Source of the DNA: Thiobacillus sp. UBA3361
GTDB taxonomy: Bacteria; Pseudomonadota; Gammaproteobacteria; Burkholderiales; Thiobacillaceae
Length of the DNA: 56,875 nucleotides
NCBI GenBank assembly: GCA_002360535.1
Contig: DEQR01000075.1
Span: 1-56,875 of the forward strand
Reading direction: 5' to 3'
The notes under the pieces were generated by a model, which saw nothing but the letters and a program-made list of their open reading frames with translations, made no database searches and was not told the DNA's origin. The position numbers and the translations under genes were made by a program. Position 1 is the stretch's first letter, and every line of letters begins with the position of its first letter. This document shows positions 7,443-16,609 of this stretch, one piece after another.

Positions 7443-8648
7443 TCAATGCTCGGGATGGCCCAGGCGGTGCAGGTAGGCCGCCAGGTGACGGCGCACCAAC
7501 CAGGCTCCCACCCCGCCGGCCGCCATCAACAGGACCAGGGGACGGGCGGTGCCGTCGTGGAGTCCTCCCTCCAATGCACCGAAGAGGGTCGCCAGTGCGA
7601 ATTGCAAGGCGCCCATCAGGGCCGATGCGGTACCGGCCCGCTGACCGTGGGTGGCCAGGGCGGCGGCGGCGGCATTGGGGCCGATGAAGCCCAGGCTGGA
7701 CACATAGACGAACAGGCCGGCCAGCAACAGCGGCAGCGGCATCCAGCCGGACAGGGCGCACAGGCCCAGCAACACGCCCGTCAGGGCCGGCAGGCGGACC
7801 GACCAGGCGAGGATGGCGGTGGGCGAGCGGCTGCGCAGCAGGCGGGCGTTGATCTGGCTGGCCGCGACGAAACCCAGGGCGTTGAGGCCGAACACCCAGC
7901 CGAAGTGCTCGGCCGGGATGCCGGCGAGCTCGATCAGCACGAAGGGCGCGCCGGCGATGTAGGCGAACATGCCGGCGAAGCCCAGTCCGCCCACCAGGGT
8001 GTAGCCCAGCAAGGAGGGGCTGGCCAGCAGGTCCAGGTAGTCGGTCAGCACACGCACGGGGCGCAGGGGCGCGGCATGCCGGGTGTCGTGCGTCTCCGGC
8101 AGCCTGCGCCAGACGATGATCAGGCCCACCAGCCCATAGCCGGCGAGCAGGGTGAAGATGGCGCGCCAGCCCAGGCCGGCGGCCACCCAGCCGCCGAGCA
8201 GGGGGGCCAGGATGGGGGCCAGTCCCATGACCAGGATGAGCAGCGAGAAGGCGCGCGCCGCCTCGCGGGTGGCGCAGCGGTCGCGGACGATGGCACGTGT
8301 CAGCACCAGCCCGGCCGCGCCGCCCAGGGCCTGGAGAAAGCGCCAGGCAACCAGGGCCGGGACCGAGGCGCTCAGGGCACAGCCCAGGGAGGCCAGGGCA
8401 TAGAGGGCCAGACCCACCATCAGGGGCAGGCGGCGGCCGTAGCGGTCGCTGACCGGGCCATAGGCCAGCTGGCCCACGGCCATGCCGATGAAGAAGGCCG
8501 CCAGGGTATAGGCCAGGGTGCCGGGCGCGGCGCGGAAATCTGCCAGCATGGCCGGGAAGGCCGGCAGGTACATATCGATGGACAGGGGGCCGACGGCGGT
8601 CAGCGCGCCGAGCAGGATCAGCCAGGGCAGGGGCAGTGAGGGGTGCAC
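7443..8648 (-). CDS. Bcr/CflA family MFS drug exporter
   Basis: A 401-residue 12-TM major facilitator of the Bcr/CflA (DHA1) group, a proton-driven exporter of drugs such as bicyclomycin or chloramphenicol. Typical features are GPLSIDMYLPAFP in TM1, the loop 2-3 motif GPVSDRYGRRLPL and the TM4-5 antiporter region with ARAIVRDR-like residues (TRAIVRDRC). It begins with GTG at 8648, since no ATG lies before the conserved TM1 motif; the ribosome site is weak. The substrate is not predictable. Confidence 0.88.
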   Translation of the reverse strand: MHPSLPLPWLILLGALTAVGPLSIDMYLPAFPAMLADFRAAPGTLAYTLAAFFIGMAVGQLAYGPVSDRYGRRLPLMVGLALYALASLGCALSASVPALVAWRFLQALGGAAGLVLTRAIVRDRCATREAARAFSLLILVMGLAPILAPLLGGWVAAGLGWRAIFTLLAGYGLVGLIIVWRRLPETHDTRHAAPLRPVRVLTDYLDLLASPSLLGYTLVGGLGFAGMFAYIAGAPFVLIELAGIPAEHFGWVFGLNALGFVAASQINARLLRSRSPTAILAWSVRLPALTGVLLGLCALSGWMPLPLLLAGLFVYVSSLGFIGPNAAAAALATHGQRAGTASALMGALQFALATLFGALEGGLHDGTARPLVLLMAAGGVGAWLVRRHLAAYLHRLGHPEH

Positions 8649-8745
8649 GGGAAAAGATCGGTTGTCACAGCGAGAGGGTGAAGGATGCCCTAGGCCGCCA
8701 CCCTCTCCTGGAGAGCGCGTTCCGGCCCCCCCGCTCCGCGCCCTA

Positions 8746-8769
8746 CGGATCGGGTCGCGCCCCGATCCG
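8746..8769. repeat. Hairpin downstream of nrdR
   Basis: A perfect 9-bp inverted repeat (CGGATCGGG at 8746-8754, CCCGATCCG at 8761-8769) with a 6-nt loop, 69 bp after the nrdR stop in the direction of its transcription. No T-run follows, so it is at best a weak or Rho-assisted terminator. The 189-bp gap holds no gene. Confidence 0.45.
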
Positions 8770-8837
8770 GCTTCGGCGGCGCAAGGCTTGCCTTCTGAAA
8801 CCCCGCCTTAACCCCTAAGGGTGAGGGGAGAAAGGCA

Positions 8838-9290
8838 TCAGGGCTTCTCCGCGTCGCGGATGGCATCGCGGAAGTCATCGACATCCTTGAAGGCGCGATA
8901 GACCGAGGCGAAGCGGATGTAGGCCACCTTGTCCAGACGCTTGAGCTCGTTCATGACGAGTTCGCCCACCATGCGCGAGGTCACCTCCCGCTCGCCCAAG
9001 GCCAGCAGCTTCTGCACCACCCGGTCGATGGCCTCATCCACCATCTCGGTGGGCACGGGGCGCTTGTGCAGGGCCTTGCGGAAACCGGCGCGCAGCTTGT
9101 CGCGGGAGAATTCCTGGCGCTCGCCGCCCTGTTTGACCACCGCCGGCAGGCGCACCTCGGCAGTCTCGTAGGTGGTGAAGCGCTTGTCGCAGGCCACGCA
9201 ACGGCGGCGCCGGCGGATGGACAGGCCGTCCTCCGCCTCGCGGGTCTCGACGACTTGGTTATCAGCGTGGCCGCAGTAGGGGCATTTCAT
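8838..9290 (-). CDS. nrdR: Transcriptional repressor NrdR
   Basis: ATP/dATP-sensing repressor of ribonucleotide reductase genes, 150 residues. The N-terminal zinc ribbon has CPYC (residues 3-6) and CVAC, followed by RFTTYE; the ATP-cone spans about residues 48-138 (VVKQGGERQEFSRDKL...). ATG 9290 is certain from the family start MKCPYCG. No Shine-Dalgarno sequence is present: the mRNA just upstream is the 7-nt repeat (CCCTCAC)n. The open frame continues upstream through the repeat to 9386, but that extension is repeat-encoded Pro/Thr/His/Leu sequence. Downstream of glyA, it is probably in the same transcript. Confidence 0.95.
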   Translation of the reverse strand: MKCPYCGHADNQVVETREAEDGLSIRRRRRCVACDKRFTTYETAEVRLPAVVKQGGERQEFSRDKLRAGFRKALHKRPVPTEMVDEAIDRVVQKLLALGEREVTSRMVGELVMNELKRLDKVAYIRFASVYRAFKDVDDFRDAIRDAEKP

Positions 9291-9293
9291 TGC

Positions 9294-9356
9294 GTGAGGG
9301 GTGAGGGGTGAGGGGTGAGGGGTGAGGGGTGAGGGGTGAGGGGTGAGGTGTGAGGT
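9294..9356. repeat. Heptanucleotide tandem repeat GTGAGGG, G4-forming
   Basis: Seven perfect copies of GTGAGGG (9294-9342) followed by two GTGAGGT variants (9343-9356) on the plus strand. This creates seven runs of four G separated by TGA, an ideal G-quadruplex pattern. The array begins 3 bp upstream of the nrdR start codon and occupies its ribosome-binding region. The plus strand is the template strand for nrdR. Confidence 0.95.
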
Positions 9357-9380
9357 GGCGTGAACGCGGAGAGCTTTTCG

Positions 9381-9414
9381 CCTCACGCCTCACGCCTCAC
9401 GCCTATCGCCTCAC
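9381..9414. repeat. CCTCACG repeats running into the glyA stop
   Basis: Three perfect CCTCACG units (9381-9401), one CCTATCG variant and a final CCTCAC that contains the glyA stop codon. The unit is complementary to the GTGAGG of the neighbouring array, so the two arrays face each other as an imperfect inverted repeat across a spacer of about 24 bp. They could pair in the glyA-nrdR transcript. Confidence 0.85.
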
Positions 9415-10658
9415 TTCCCGTACACCGGGAACGCCGCGGTGAGCTTGGCCACTTCGGCCTTCACCCGCTGGATCACCGCCTCGTCGTTGGGGGCGTCCAG
9501 TACATCGGCCACCAGATGGGCCAGGCGCTCGGCCTGGATCTCCTTGAAACCGCGCGTGGTCATGGCCGGGGTGCCGATGCGGATGCCGCTGGTCACCATG
9601 GGCTTCTGCGGGTCGTTGGGGATGGCGTTCTTGTTCACCGTGATGAACGCCCGGCCCAGGGCGGCCTCGGCCTCCTTGCCGGTGAGGTTCTTGGCGCGCA
9701 GGTCCACCAGGAAGACGTGGCTCTCGGTGCGGCCGGAGACGATGCGCAGGCCGCGCTCCGACAACACCTTGCACATCACCCGCGCGTTGGCCACCACCTG
9801 CTCCTGGTAGTGCTTGAATTCCTTGCCGGCCGCCTCCTTGAAGGCCACCGCCTTACCGGCGATTACGTGCATCAACGGTCCGCCCTGCAGGCCCGGGAAG
9901 ATGGCCGAGTTGATGGCCTTCTCGTGCTCCGCCTTCATCAGGATGATGCCGCCGCGGGGGCCGCGCAGGGTCTTGTGGGTAGTGGAGGTGACCACGTCGG
10001 CGTGGGGCACCGGGTTGGGATAGACCCCGGCTGCGATCAGGCCGGCATAGTGGGCCATGTCCACCATGAAGATGGCGCCGATCTCCTTCGCCACCTTGGC
10101 GAAGCGGGCGAAGTCGATGCGCAGGGCATAGGCAGAGGCGCCCGCGATGATCAGCCGCGGCTTGTGCTCCCGTGCCTTGGCCTCCATGGCCTCGTAATCG
10201 ATCTCTTCGTGCTGGTTGAGGCCGTAGGCCACCACGTTGAACCACTTGCCGGACATGTTCAGCGCCATGCCATGGGTCAGGTGACCGCCTTCCGCCAGGC
10301 TCATGCCCATGATGGTGTCGCCCGGCTTGCAGAAGGCCATCAGCACCGCCTGGTTGGCCTGGGAGCCGGAATTGGCCTGGACGTTGGCGGCCTCGGCGCC
10401 GAACAGGGCCTTCACCCGGTCGATGGCCAGCTGCTCGGCGATATCGACATACTCGCAGCCGCCGTAGTAGCGCTTGCCGGGGTAGCCCTCGGCGTACTTG
10501 TTGGTCAGCACCGAGCCCTGGGCCTGCATCACCGCCGGGCTGGTGTAGTTCTCGGAGGCGATCAGTTCGATGTGTTCTTCCTGGCGGACGGCCTCGTGCT
10601 GGATGGCGGCCCACAGTTCGGGATCGGTGTTCTGGAGGGTGTGATCAGCGGCAAACAT
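9411..10658 (-). CDS. glyA: Serine hydroxymethyltransferase
   Basis: PLP enzyme that interconverts serine and glycine with tetrahydrofolate, the main source of one-carbon units. It has 415 residues, the normal length. Landmarks are HIELIASENYTS, the cofactor-binding SGSQANQAVL stretch and the PLP-lysine motif TTHKTLRGPRGG. The start at 10658 (MFAADHTLQ) matches the usual betaproteobacterial N-terminus; an upstream ATG at 10691 is possible. It is followed by nrdR, a common betaproteobacterial order. Confidence 0.97.
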   Translation of the reverse strand: MFAADHTLQNTDPELWAAIQHEAVRQEEHIELIASENYTSPAVMQAQGSVLTNKYAEGYPGKRYYGGCEYVDIAEQLAIDRVKALFGAEAANVQANSGSQANQAVLMAFCKPGDTIMGMSLAEGGHLTHGMALNMSGKWFNVVAYGLNQHEEIDYEAMEAKAREHKPRLIIAGASAYALRIDFARFAKVAKEIGAIFMVDMAHYAGLIAAGVYPNPVPHADVVTSTTHKTLRGPRGGIILMKAEHEKAINSAIFPGLQGGPLMHVIAGKAVAFKEAAGKEFKHYQEQVVANARVMCKVLSERGLRIVSGRTESHVFLVDLRAKNLTGKEAEAALGRAFITVNKNAIPNDPQKPMVTSGIRIGTPAMTTRGFKEIQAERLAHLVADVLDAPNDEAVIQRVKAEVAKLTAAFPVYGK

Positions 10659-10739
10659 GGCGAAAATTTCCGGCGAATCAAAGGCCGCCATCCTACCACG
10701 CGGACATACCGCCGCCGAGGCGGCGGCGTGCCGGGGCCT

Positions 10740-11936
10740 TCAGCGCCGGGCGGAGATGAGCAGGTTGCGCGGCGTCAGCGCCCGGTCGCAGAACTCGCCC
10801 AGAGTGACCGTATAGCCTGCGCGCTCCAGGTAAAGGGCCCGGTCCAGGGCCAGCCAGACCTCCAAGGCGCGGCGGAACGCCAAGCGCACCAGGCCCAGCC
10901 GCGCCACCTCGTGGCGGCGCTGCCAGCCGCGCGCCTCGAACTCGGCCAGGTCCAGCCCCCCGGGCAGGGCCAAACCCTCCCGCCTGGCCAGATGTCGGAT
11001 GAAGTCCGAGAACTCCAGCCCCAGCCAAGCCGCCGGCACGGGCTTGAAGGTGGCCTTGCCGGCCGTCCCGGCCAAGGTCTCCCGCAAACCGAGAAAACCC
11101 AGCTTCCAGGCCATGTGCCGGTCGCGCAGGCGGCGCTCGCGGGCGCCGGCTGTGACCGTTTCGGTCACCGGCAGGTGCAACTCGTCCCGGTTCAGGCGCA
11201 GACCAGCCTCGGGGTTGAAGGGCCGGTATTCGGGCGCGGCGGTGCGGTAGTAGCAGCAGGGGGCCAGGTCCAGGGCGGGCGCTCCCCGTTCCACCGCGCC
11301 GCGCAGCAGGGCCAGGTGGAGGTCGCCGCAGGCGTGCAGGGCCACGGCGTGGCGGCCGGTCAGGCAGGCGGCGGCGGCCGGGTCCAGGGCATCGCCGGAC
11401 AGGAACGACTGGATCACGCCGGCACGCCGCGCCAGGGCCGCGCCGTCCGCGCACAGGTGGACGTCGATCTCCAGGCTGGCCACCGGCACGGCCCAATGCC
11501 CAGCCAACAGCCGGCCCAGGTGGCCCTTGCCGGCGCACCACTCCAACAGCGGCGTACGAGGTTCGCCCACGGCGGCGGCAAAGGCCTGGATCTGGGCCAA
11601 CTTGCGTCCCGGCACCCCCCAGGCCAAACGTCCGTCAGCGAATCCGGCCTGCCCCTCCAGGCGCGGCAGGCGAGTCAGTTCGCCCAGGCCCGCCAACTCG
11701 GGCACATGGGAGATCAGCAGTTCGAGCAAGGCCGCCGGAGCGTCGGCCAGCGCCTCCGTCTGCTCCTCGTCCAGGGCCAGCAGTTGGGCGGCCAGGGCCG
11801 GCAGCCGGTCACACCAGTCCGGACGGGTCTGGTGAAACGGCGCGGGCCGCCACAGCCCCTCCCAGCGGCGCAGCAGTTCGTCCAGACAAGTGAGCGCGGC
11901 GCGAGGGTCCTGGCACGGGAGATGGGATGGCGACAT
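10740..11936 (-). CDS. SAM-dependent methyltransferase (Methyltransf_32-like)
   Basis: A 398-residue soluble protein with a class-I methyltransferase core in the middle: motif I reads LLEWCAGKGHLGRLL (near residue 135), followed by SLEIDVHLC and HACGDLHLALL. The WCAGKGHLGR form is typical of the Methyltransf_32 group related to the GSTCD methyltransferase domain. The CCYYR segment after the core is conserved in that group. The substrate is unknown; an RNA base or protein are both possible. It lies just upstream of glyA on the same strand but is separated by the glyA promoter region. Confidence 0.75.
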   Translation of the reverse strand: MSPSHLPCQDPRAALTCLDELLRRWEGLWRPAPFHQTRPDWCDRLPALAAQLLALDEEQTEALADAPAALLELLISHVPELAGLGELTRLPRLEGQAGFADGRLAWGVPGRKLAQIQAFAAAVGEPRTPLLEWCAGKGHLGRLLAGHWAVPVASLEIDVHLCADGAALARRAGVIQSFLSGDALDPAAAACLTGRHAVALHACGDLHLALLRGAVERGAPALDLAPCCYYRTAAPEYRPFNPEAGLRLNRDELHLPVTETVTAGARERRLRDRHMAWKLGFLGLRETLAGTAGKATFKPVPAAWLGLEFSDFIRHLARREGLALPGGLDLAEFEARGWQRRHEVARLGLVRLAFRRALEVWLALDRALYLERAGYTVTLGEFCDRALTPRNLLISARR

Positions 11937-11993
11937 GGCCCGGAATGATAGGCCATGGCCCGGGCCGTTGAAGCCGGCCCGATCGCGGCAACC

Positions 11994-13469
11994 TCAGGGG
12001 AGTCTGGCCACCCAGGCCTCGGCAGCCGGCCGGATGGCCTCCAGCAGGGGCATGGGATAGAGCCCCACGGCCAGGACGATGAGGGCGAAGGCCAGGGCCA
12101 CCCCCAGTTCGCGGGGGCGCAGGTCGGCGGCGTCGGCCACCACCGGGCTCACGGCGGGACCGAAGAAGGCGCGCCGGTACAGGCCCAGGGTGTAGGCGGC
12201 CCCCACCACCATGGCGAACAGGGCGGCCAAGCCGGCGCCGGTGTGGGTCTTCAGGGTGGCCAGCAGCAGCAGCAGCTCCGCCGGGAAGCCGCTGGTGCCG
12301 GGCATGCCCATGCCGGCCAGGGAGAAGAGCAGGAAGAAGCCCGCCAGCAGCGGCATGGAACGCACCGCCCCGCCCAGTTGCAGGATGTCGGTGGAACCGA
12401 TGCGGTGGTGCAGGAAGCCGGTGAGCAGGAAGATGCCGCCGGCCACGATGCTGAAGTTCACCAGTTGCAGCACCGCGCCCTGCACCCCCTGGGTGTTGAA
12501 GGAGGCGATACCCAGCAGCACCAGGCCCACGTGGCTGAGGCTGGCGTAGGCCAGCATGCGGCGCAGGTTGGTCTGGGCCAGGGCGGCCACGGCGCCGTAC
12601 AGCAGGCCCACGGTGCCCAGGCCGGCCAGCAGCCAGTGCAAGTCGCGGGCGGCTTCGGGGGCCAGGGGCACGGCGAAGCGGATCAGGCCGTAGGCGCCCA
12701 GTTTCAGGCCGGTGAGCAGGGCCGCCACCGCCACCGGCCCCTCCATGGCCACCACCGGCAGCCAGGTATGCAGGGGGAACACGGGCACTTTCACTGCGAA
12801 GCCCAGCAGCAGCAGCAGGAACACCCACAGCTCGGTCCCGCTCTGGAGAGGGGTGTCCAGCAGGGTGGGCAGGTCGAAGGCCAGGCTGCCGGCCAGCTCC
12901 AGATGATTGAAGGCGAGCAGGATGAAGCCGAACAGCAGCGGCACGCCGCCGGCCAGCATGACCAGGGTGTACTTCACCGCCGCGTAGCGCCGGTTGGCAC
13001 CCACACCCCACAGGCTGACCAGGAAGTAGAGTGGCACCAGGGAGAGTTCCCAGAACAGGAAGAACAGCACCGTATCCAGGGCGCAGAACACGCCCAGGGT
13101 CATGGTCTCCATGAGCAGCAACAGGCTGTAGTACAGGCGCGGCATCGGGGTGACGCTGTTCCAGGAGGCCAGGATGACGCCGATGAACAGCAGCACCGTG
13201 GCCGGCAGGAACAGCACTGAAATGCCGTCCAGCCCCACCAGGTACTGGATGTTCAGGGCCGGCATCCAGTCGCCCCGCTGCACCAACTGGAAGCCGGGCT
13301 GGCTGGGGTCGAACACCGCCAGGATGGCGGCGCACAGGACCAGGTCCACCAGCGCGGTGCCCAGGGCCACCCGCTTCGCCCACCCCGGACGGGGCAGCAG
13401 CCAGGCCAGCAGGGCGCCCACCGGCAGGGTCAGGAACAATAGGGTGAGCAGAGGCAGGGGTGTGGACAT
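11994..13469 (-). CDS. NuoM-like subunit, last gene of the DAB locus
   Basis: A 491-residue, roughly 14-TM protein of the complex-I/Mrp antiporter-like family (proton_antipo_M). It keeps the TM5 glutamate motif (FFLFWELSLVPLYFLVSL) and the TM7-8 region HTWLPVVAMEGPVAVAALL with the following lysine (TGLKLGAYGLIRF). No NADH- or quinone-binding complex-I genes are nearby, so it is not part of a nuo operon. It ends the five-gene run that includes dabA, with 10 bp between it and the gene upstream. Proton translocation as part of a vectorial CO2-hydration complex is inferred. Confidence 0.85.
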   Translation of the reverse strand: MSTPLPLLTLLFLTLPVGALLAWLLPRPGWAKRVALGTALVDLVLCAAILAVFDPSQPGFQLVQRGDWMPALNIQYLVGLDGISVLFLPATVLLFIGVILASWNSVTPMPRLYYSLLLLMETMTLGVFCALDTVLFFLFWELSLVPLYFLVSLWGVGANRRYAAVKYTLVMLAGGVPLLFGFILLAFNHLELAGSLAFDLPTLLDTPLQSGTELWVFLLLLLGFAVKVPVFPLHTWLPVVAMEGPVAVAALLTGLKLGAYGLIRFAVPLAPEAARDLHWLLAGLGTVGLLYGAVAALAQTNLRRMLAYASLSHVGLVLLGIASFNTQGVQGAVLQLVNFSIVAGGIFLLTGFLHHRIGSTDILQLGGAVRSMPLLAGFFLLFSLAGMGMPGTSGFPAELLLLLATLKTHTGAGLAALFAMVVGAAYTLGLYRRAFFGPAVSPVVADAADLRPRELGVALAFALIVLAVGLYPMPLLEAIRPAAEAWVARLP

Positions 13470-13479
13470 ATCGTGCGGG

Positions 13480-14994
13480 TCAGGGATGGACGATATGGCC
13501 GAAGCGGGCCGCCAGGTCGGTCAGGGGGACTTCCACCAGCTTGAGCCAGGGCTCCAAATAGAAACCGGTCACCAGCAGCACCGCCAGCACGCAGCCGGCG
13601 ACCAGGTGCTCCATGTTCAGGCCGCGCTCGACGGCGATGACGGGGCCACCGGCCGGGGCGGCCAGGAACGCGCGCTGGAAGGCATAGAGCAGGAAGCCCG
13701 CCGCCATCACGTTGCCCAGGGCCGCCGCCACGGTGGGTAGGGCGCCGAACTTCTCGATGGACGCCTCCATCAGCAGGTGCACGGCGTCGAAACCCGGCGT
13801 GCCGGGCATGCCGACGATGGCGAACCCCCCCACCAGGAAGGCGATACCGATGAACGGGATGCGATCGAACAGGCCGCCCAGGCGGGCCAGGTTGGTGGTG
13901 CAGGTGCGCCGATAGACGAAGCCGACCATGAACAGCATGGCCGTGGTGGCCAGGCCGAAGTTCACCGCCAGCAGCATGGCGCCCTGGAAACCCAGGGGAT
14001 GCAACGCGAACAGGCCCACCACCACCAGCGAGGTGTGGCTGACCACGGCGAAGGCCATCATGCGCCGCAGGTTGGTCTGCACGAAGGCCAGGAAAGCGGC
14101 ATAGAACACCCCCACCGCGGCGAAGGCGGCCGCGAACTGGTGCCACTCCTGCACCGCCTCGGGCACGATGGGGAACACGAAGCGCGCCAGGCCGTAGATG
14201 CCCACCTTCACCCCCAACAGGAAGGCCGGGGCGACGGCCACGTTGCCGTGGTGGGCGACGATGGGTAGCCAGCCGTGCATGGGAAACAGGGGTGTGCGGA
14301 TGGCCAGCCCGTAGAACAGCAGGAAAAACACCACCGTCGCCAGGGGGCCGGCCACCTGGCCGCGCGACAGGTCGAGCAGGTCGAAACTCCACATGCCCTG
14401 GGTCGCGTCGGCATGCGCCCAGCCGATGATCAGCGCCCCCGCCAGCAGCAGCAACAGGCCGGTGCCCTGGAACTGGTAGAAACGGGCCAGGGCCAACTCC
14501 TTCTCCGGGGTCGTGGCCCAGCGCCACAGCAGATAGCCGATCAGCGCCACCTCCACCGCCGAGGCCAGGGTGAACCAGAGCAGATTGACGGTGCACAGCA
14601 GGGACATGAGCACCCCCTCCACCGCCAGCACCACGGCCAGCAGCCGGGTGGTGTCGGGCAGTCCGCGCACCATGCTGTACAGGCTGACCAGCAGGGTCAG
14701 CAGGGCGGACAGCAGCACGAACAGCACCGTCAGCCCGTCGGCCGCCGCGTGGTAATCCAGGACGCCGGGCAGATCGACGAACTCGGCTAGCTGCAAGGCC
14801 GGCGAGGCCTGGTCCAGGACGCGCAGCAGGAACAAGGCGAAGCCTAGCTCGGCGAGCACCACGCCGCGCCCCAGGGCGCCCGCCCAGGGCCGCTCGGCCA
14901 AGCGCCAGACCAGCGCCGCGCCCAGCAGGGGCAGCAGCTGGAGCAGGGCCAGGAGGGGAATGCCGGCGGTGTCGTACCAGTACAGTTCGGTCAT
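13480..14994 (-). CDS. Divergent NuoM-like subunit of the DAB locus
   Basis: A 504-residue polytopic protein of the complex-I antiporter-like family. The TM7-8 block reads HGWLPIVAHHGNVAVAPAFL, then GVKVGIYGLARF. The usual E/P residues of the AHVEAP motif are changed to HHG, and the TM5 region reads FTLASAVEVALIGYLL instead of the FWELxL motif, so the standard coupling glutamate may be shifted or lost. ATG 14994 is chosen over a frame extension to 15012. It is separated from the NuoL-like gene by 81 bp and from the next gene by 10 bp. Confidence 0.8.
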   Translation of the reverse strand: MTELYWYDTAGIPLLALLQLLPLLGAALVWRLAERPWAGALGRGVVLAELGFALFLLRVLDQASPALQLAEFVDLPGVLDYHAAADGLTVLFVLLSALLTLLVSLYSMVRGLPDTTRLLAVVLAVEGVLMSLLCTVNLLWFTLASAVEVALIGYLLWRWATTPEKELALARFYQFQGTGLLLLLAGALIIGWAHADATQGMWSFDLLDLSRGQVAGPLATVVFFLLFYGLAIRTPLFPMHGWLPIVAHHGNVAVAPAFLLGVKVGIYGLARFVFPIVPEAVQEWHQFAAAFAAVGVFYAAFLAFVQTNLRRMMAFAVVSHTSLVVVGLFALHPLGFQGAMLLAVNFGLATTAMLFMVGFVYRRTCTTNLARLGGLFDRIPFIGIAFLVGGFAIVGMPGTPGFDAVHLLMEASIEKFGALPTVAAALGNVMAAGFLLYAFQRAFLAAPAGGPVIAVERGLNMEHLVAGCVLAVLLVTGFYLEPWLKLVEVPLTDLAARFGHIVHP

Positions 14995-15075
14995 TTCAGG
15001 TTCAAGACACAAGGGACAAGAGGCAAGGAAAGGCGCAATTAACCTTGCGTCTTGATCCTTGTACCTTGCCCCTGT

Positions 15076-16599
15076 TCACAGGATCACCACCAAAGTCGCC
15101 ATGATCAGCAGCAGCAGATAGCGCGGCCGCTCCAGCAGGCCTTCCACGCCGCGCAGCAGCTCGCCCAGGCGCTTCAGGAAGACGGTGAACACGCCGCCGC
15201 CGGGTTGCAGCACGAGTCGTTCCTCGAAGCGGTGCAAGTGCCCGGCCAGCCAGGCCATGGCACCGCCGGCCAGGCCGTGGCCGCGTATCACGTCGGCCTC
15301 CGTCTCCCGGCGCTCGCTGAACGCCGCCACCTTGACCTGGTCGGGCAGGCCCACCAGGCGCGACAACACCCGGTCGTCCAGGTCGCGCACGTCCCGCGCC
15401 AGGGAACGGGTGGGTCGCAGCAGCAGCCAATCGGCCAGGGGTTCCAGCCAGAAACGCTGCAAGGCGGCCCGATACAGGCCCGGGCAACGGCCCAGCCAGG
15501 CCGGCGGCGGCGGCGCGGCATTGCGCACCATGTGCATGTAGGACGGCGAGGCCAGGAACTGCCAGGCGCGGAACATGGCGTGCAGGGCCAGGTGCCAGGC
15601 GGCGAGCGGGAACAGGCCCAGACCGATCCACAGGAACATCAGCCCCACCTGGGTGGTGGTGGCGAACATCAGCCCGGACTTCACGTCGGTCTGGGCATAG
15701 CCGGCCAGCCAGCCATAGACGGCGGTCAGGCCGCCCAGCAGGGCGATCAGGACCAGTACCGCCGGCGACTGGAGCAGCAGGGGTTCCAGGCGCAGCAGCA
15801 GATAGACGCCGGCGTGCACCATCACCGCGCCGTAGAAGATGGCCGAGGACGGGGTAGGCCCCTCCAGGGCGCGGGCGATCCAGGGGGCGAAGGGCACCTG
15901 GGCCGACTTGGCCAGGGCGGCGAGGACGAAGCCCAGGGCCAGCAGGGCGGCATTCAGGGTGTCCAGGCGTCCGGCCTCGCCCACCGCCGGCCACTCCATG
16001 CTGCCCAGCCAGATCCAGGCCAGGCCGATGCCCAGGATGAAACCGGCGTCGCCGATGCGGTTGATGACGAACGCGCGCAGGGCGTTGCCGGTGGCCACCG
16101 GGCGGTCCTGGGCGTAGCCGATCAGCATCCAGGAGCTGAGGCCCGCCAGCTCCCAACCCACGAAGGCGAGGGCCGCGTTGCCGGCCAGCAGAATCAGCAG
16201 CATGCCCGACGCGAACAGGGACAGGCCCAGGAAGAAGCGGTGGAAGCCCGCCTCCCGGTGCAGGTAGTTGACCGCGAAGCGCTGCGTCAGGAACAGCAGC
16301 AGGCAGGCCAGGCTGGCCAGCGACAGGGCCAGGGCATCGGCGCTGAAGGAGATGGGAATGCGCAGGCTGCCGCTGGCGAACCAGTCTGCCAGGTGCAGGT
16401 GGCCGGGGGTGCCGGTGGCCAGTGCCAGGCCGTCGGCGATCAGCAGCAGCAGGACGGACAGGCCCGTGGCGCCGGTGGCCAGGCGGGCGGTGACCGGCTC
16501 GGCGTCGTCGCCCTGGGCGCGGCCGGAGAGGATGTGCACGGCGATGGCCGCGGCGGCCAGCAGGGGCAGCAGGGGGACCAGGGCGAGCAGCCAGTTCAC
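15076..16599 (-). CDS. dabB: DabB-like proton-channel subunit (NuoL family)
   Basis: A 507-residue NuoL-type membrane protein and the best candidate for DabB, the cation-conducting partner of DabA. It has the NuoL hallmarks NRIGDAGFILGIGLAW, FAPWIARALEGPTPSSAIFYG and MVHAGVYLLLR, and a TM5-region glutamate in FVGWELAGLSSWMLIGY. It has a long C-terminal amphipathic region (about residues 380-480) and a final hydrophobic helix. It follows dabA directly on the same strand, with a REP-like doublet in the 118-bp gap. Assignment as DabB rests on the NuoL-type motifs and adjacency. Confidence 0.8.
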   Translation of the reverse strand: MNWLLALVPLLPLLAAAAIAVHILSGRAQGDDAEPVTARLATGATGLSVLLLLIADGLALATGTPGHLHLADWFASGSLRIPISFSADALALSLASLACLLLFLTQRFAVNYLHREAGFHRFFLGLSLFASGMLLILLAGNAALAFVGWELAGLSSWMLIGYAQDRPVATGNALRAFVINRIGDAGFILGIGLAWIWLGSMEWPAVGEAGRLDTLNAALLALGFVLAALAKSAQVPFAPWIARALEGPTPSSAIFYGAVMVHAGVYLLLRLEPLLLQSPAVLVLIALLGGLTAVYGWLAGYAQTDVKSGLMFATTTQVGLMFLWIGLGLFPLAAWHLALHAMFRAWQFLASPSYMHMVRNAAPPPPAWLGRCPGLYRAALQRFWLEPLADWLLLRPTRSLARDVRDLDDRVLSRLVGLPDQVKVAAFSERRETEADVIRGHGLAGGAMAWLAGHLHRFEERLVLQPGGGVFTVFLKRLGELLRGVEGLLERPRYLLLLIMATLVVIL

Positions 16600-16609
16600 T
16601 GCCGCCCTC

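Noticed and set aside
7446..8639. 397-codon plus-strand frame over the Bcr/CflA gene
   Set aside because: Gln/Gly/Ala/His-rich with no motif; the minus strand gives a clean 12-TM transporter.
9291..9386. N-terminal extension of NrdR through the repeat
   Set aside because: It would add about 32 repeat-encoded residues before the invariant MKCPYCG start; no NrdR has such an extension to my knowledge.
9294..9414. Possible CRISPR array
   Set aside because: Units are 7 bp, directly adjacent and without spacers; this is a simple tandem repeat.
11994..16599. Part of a canonical nuo (complex I) operon
   Set aside because: No nuoA-K or nuoN gene is present; the antiporter-like subunits surround a DUF2309/DabA gene instead.
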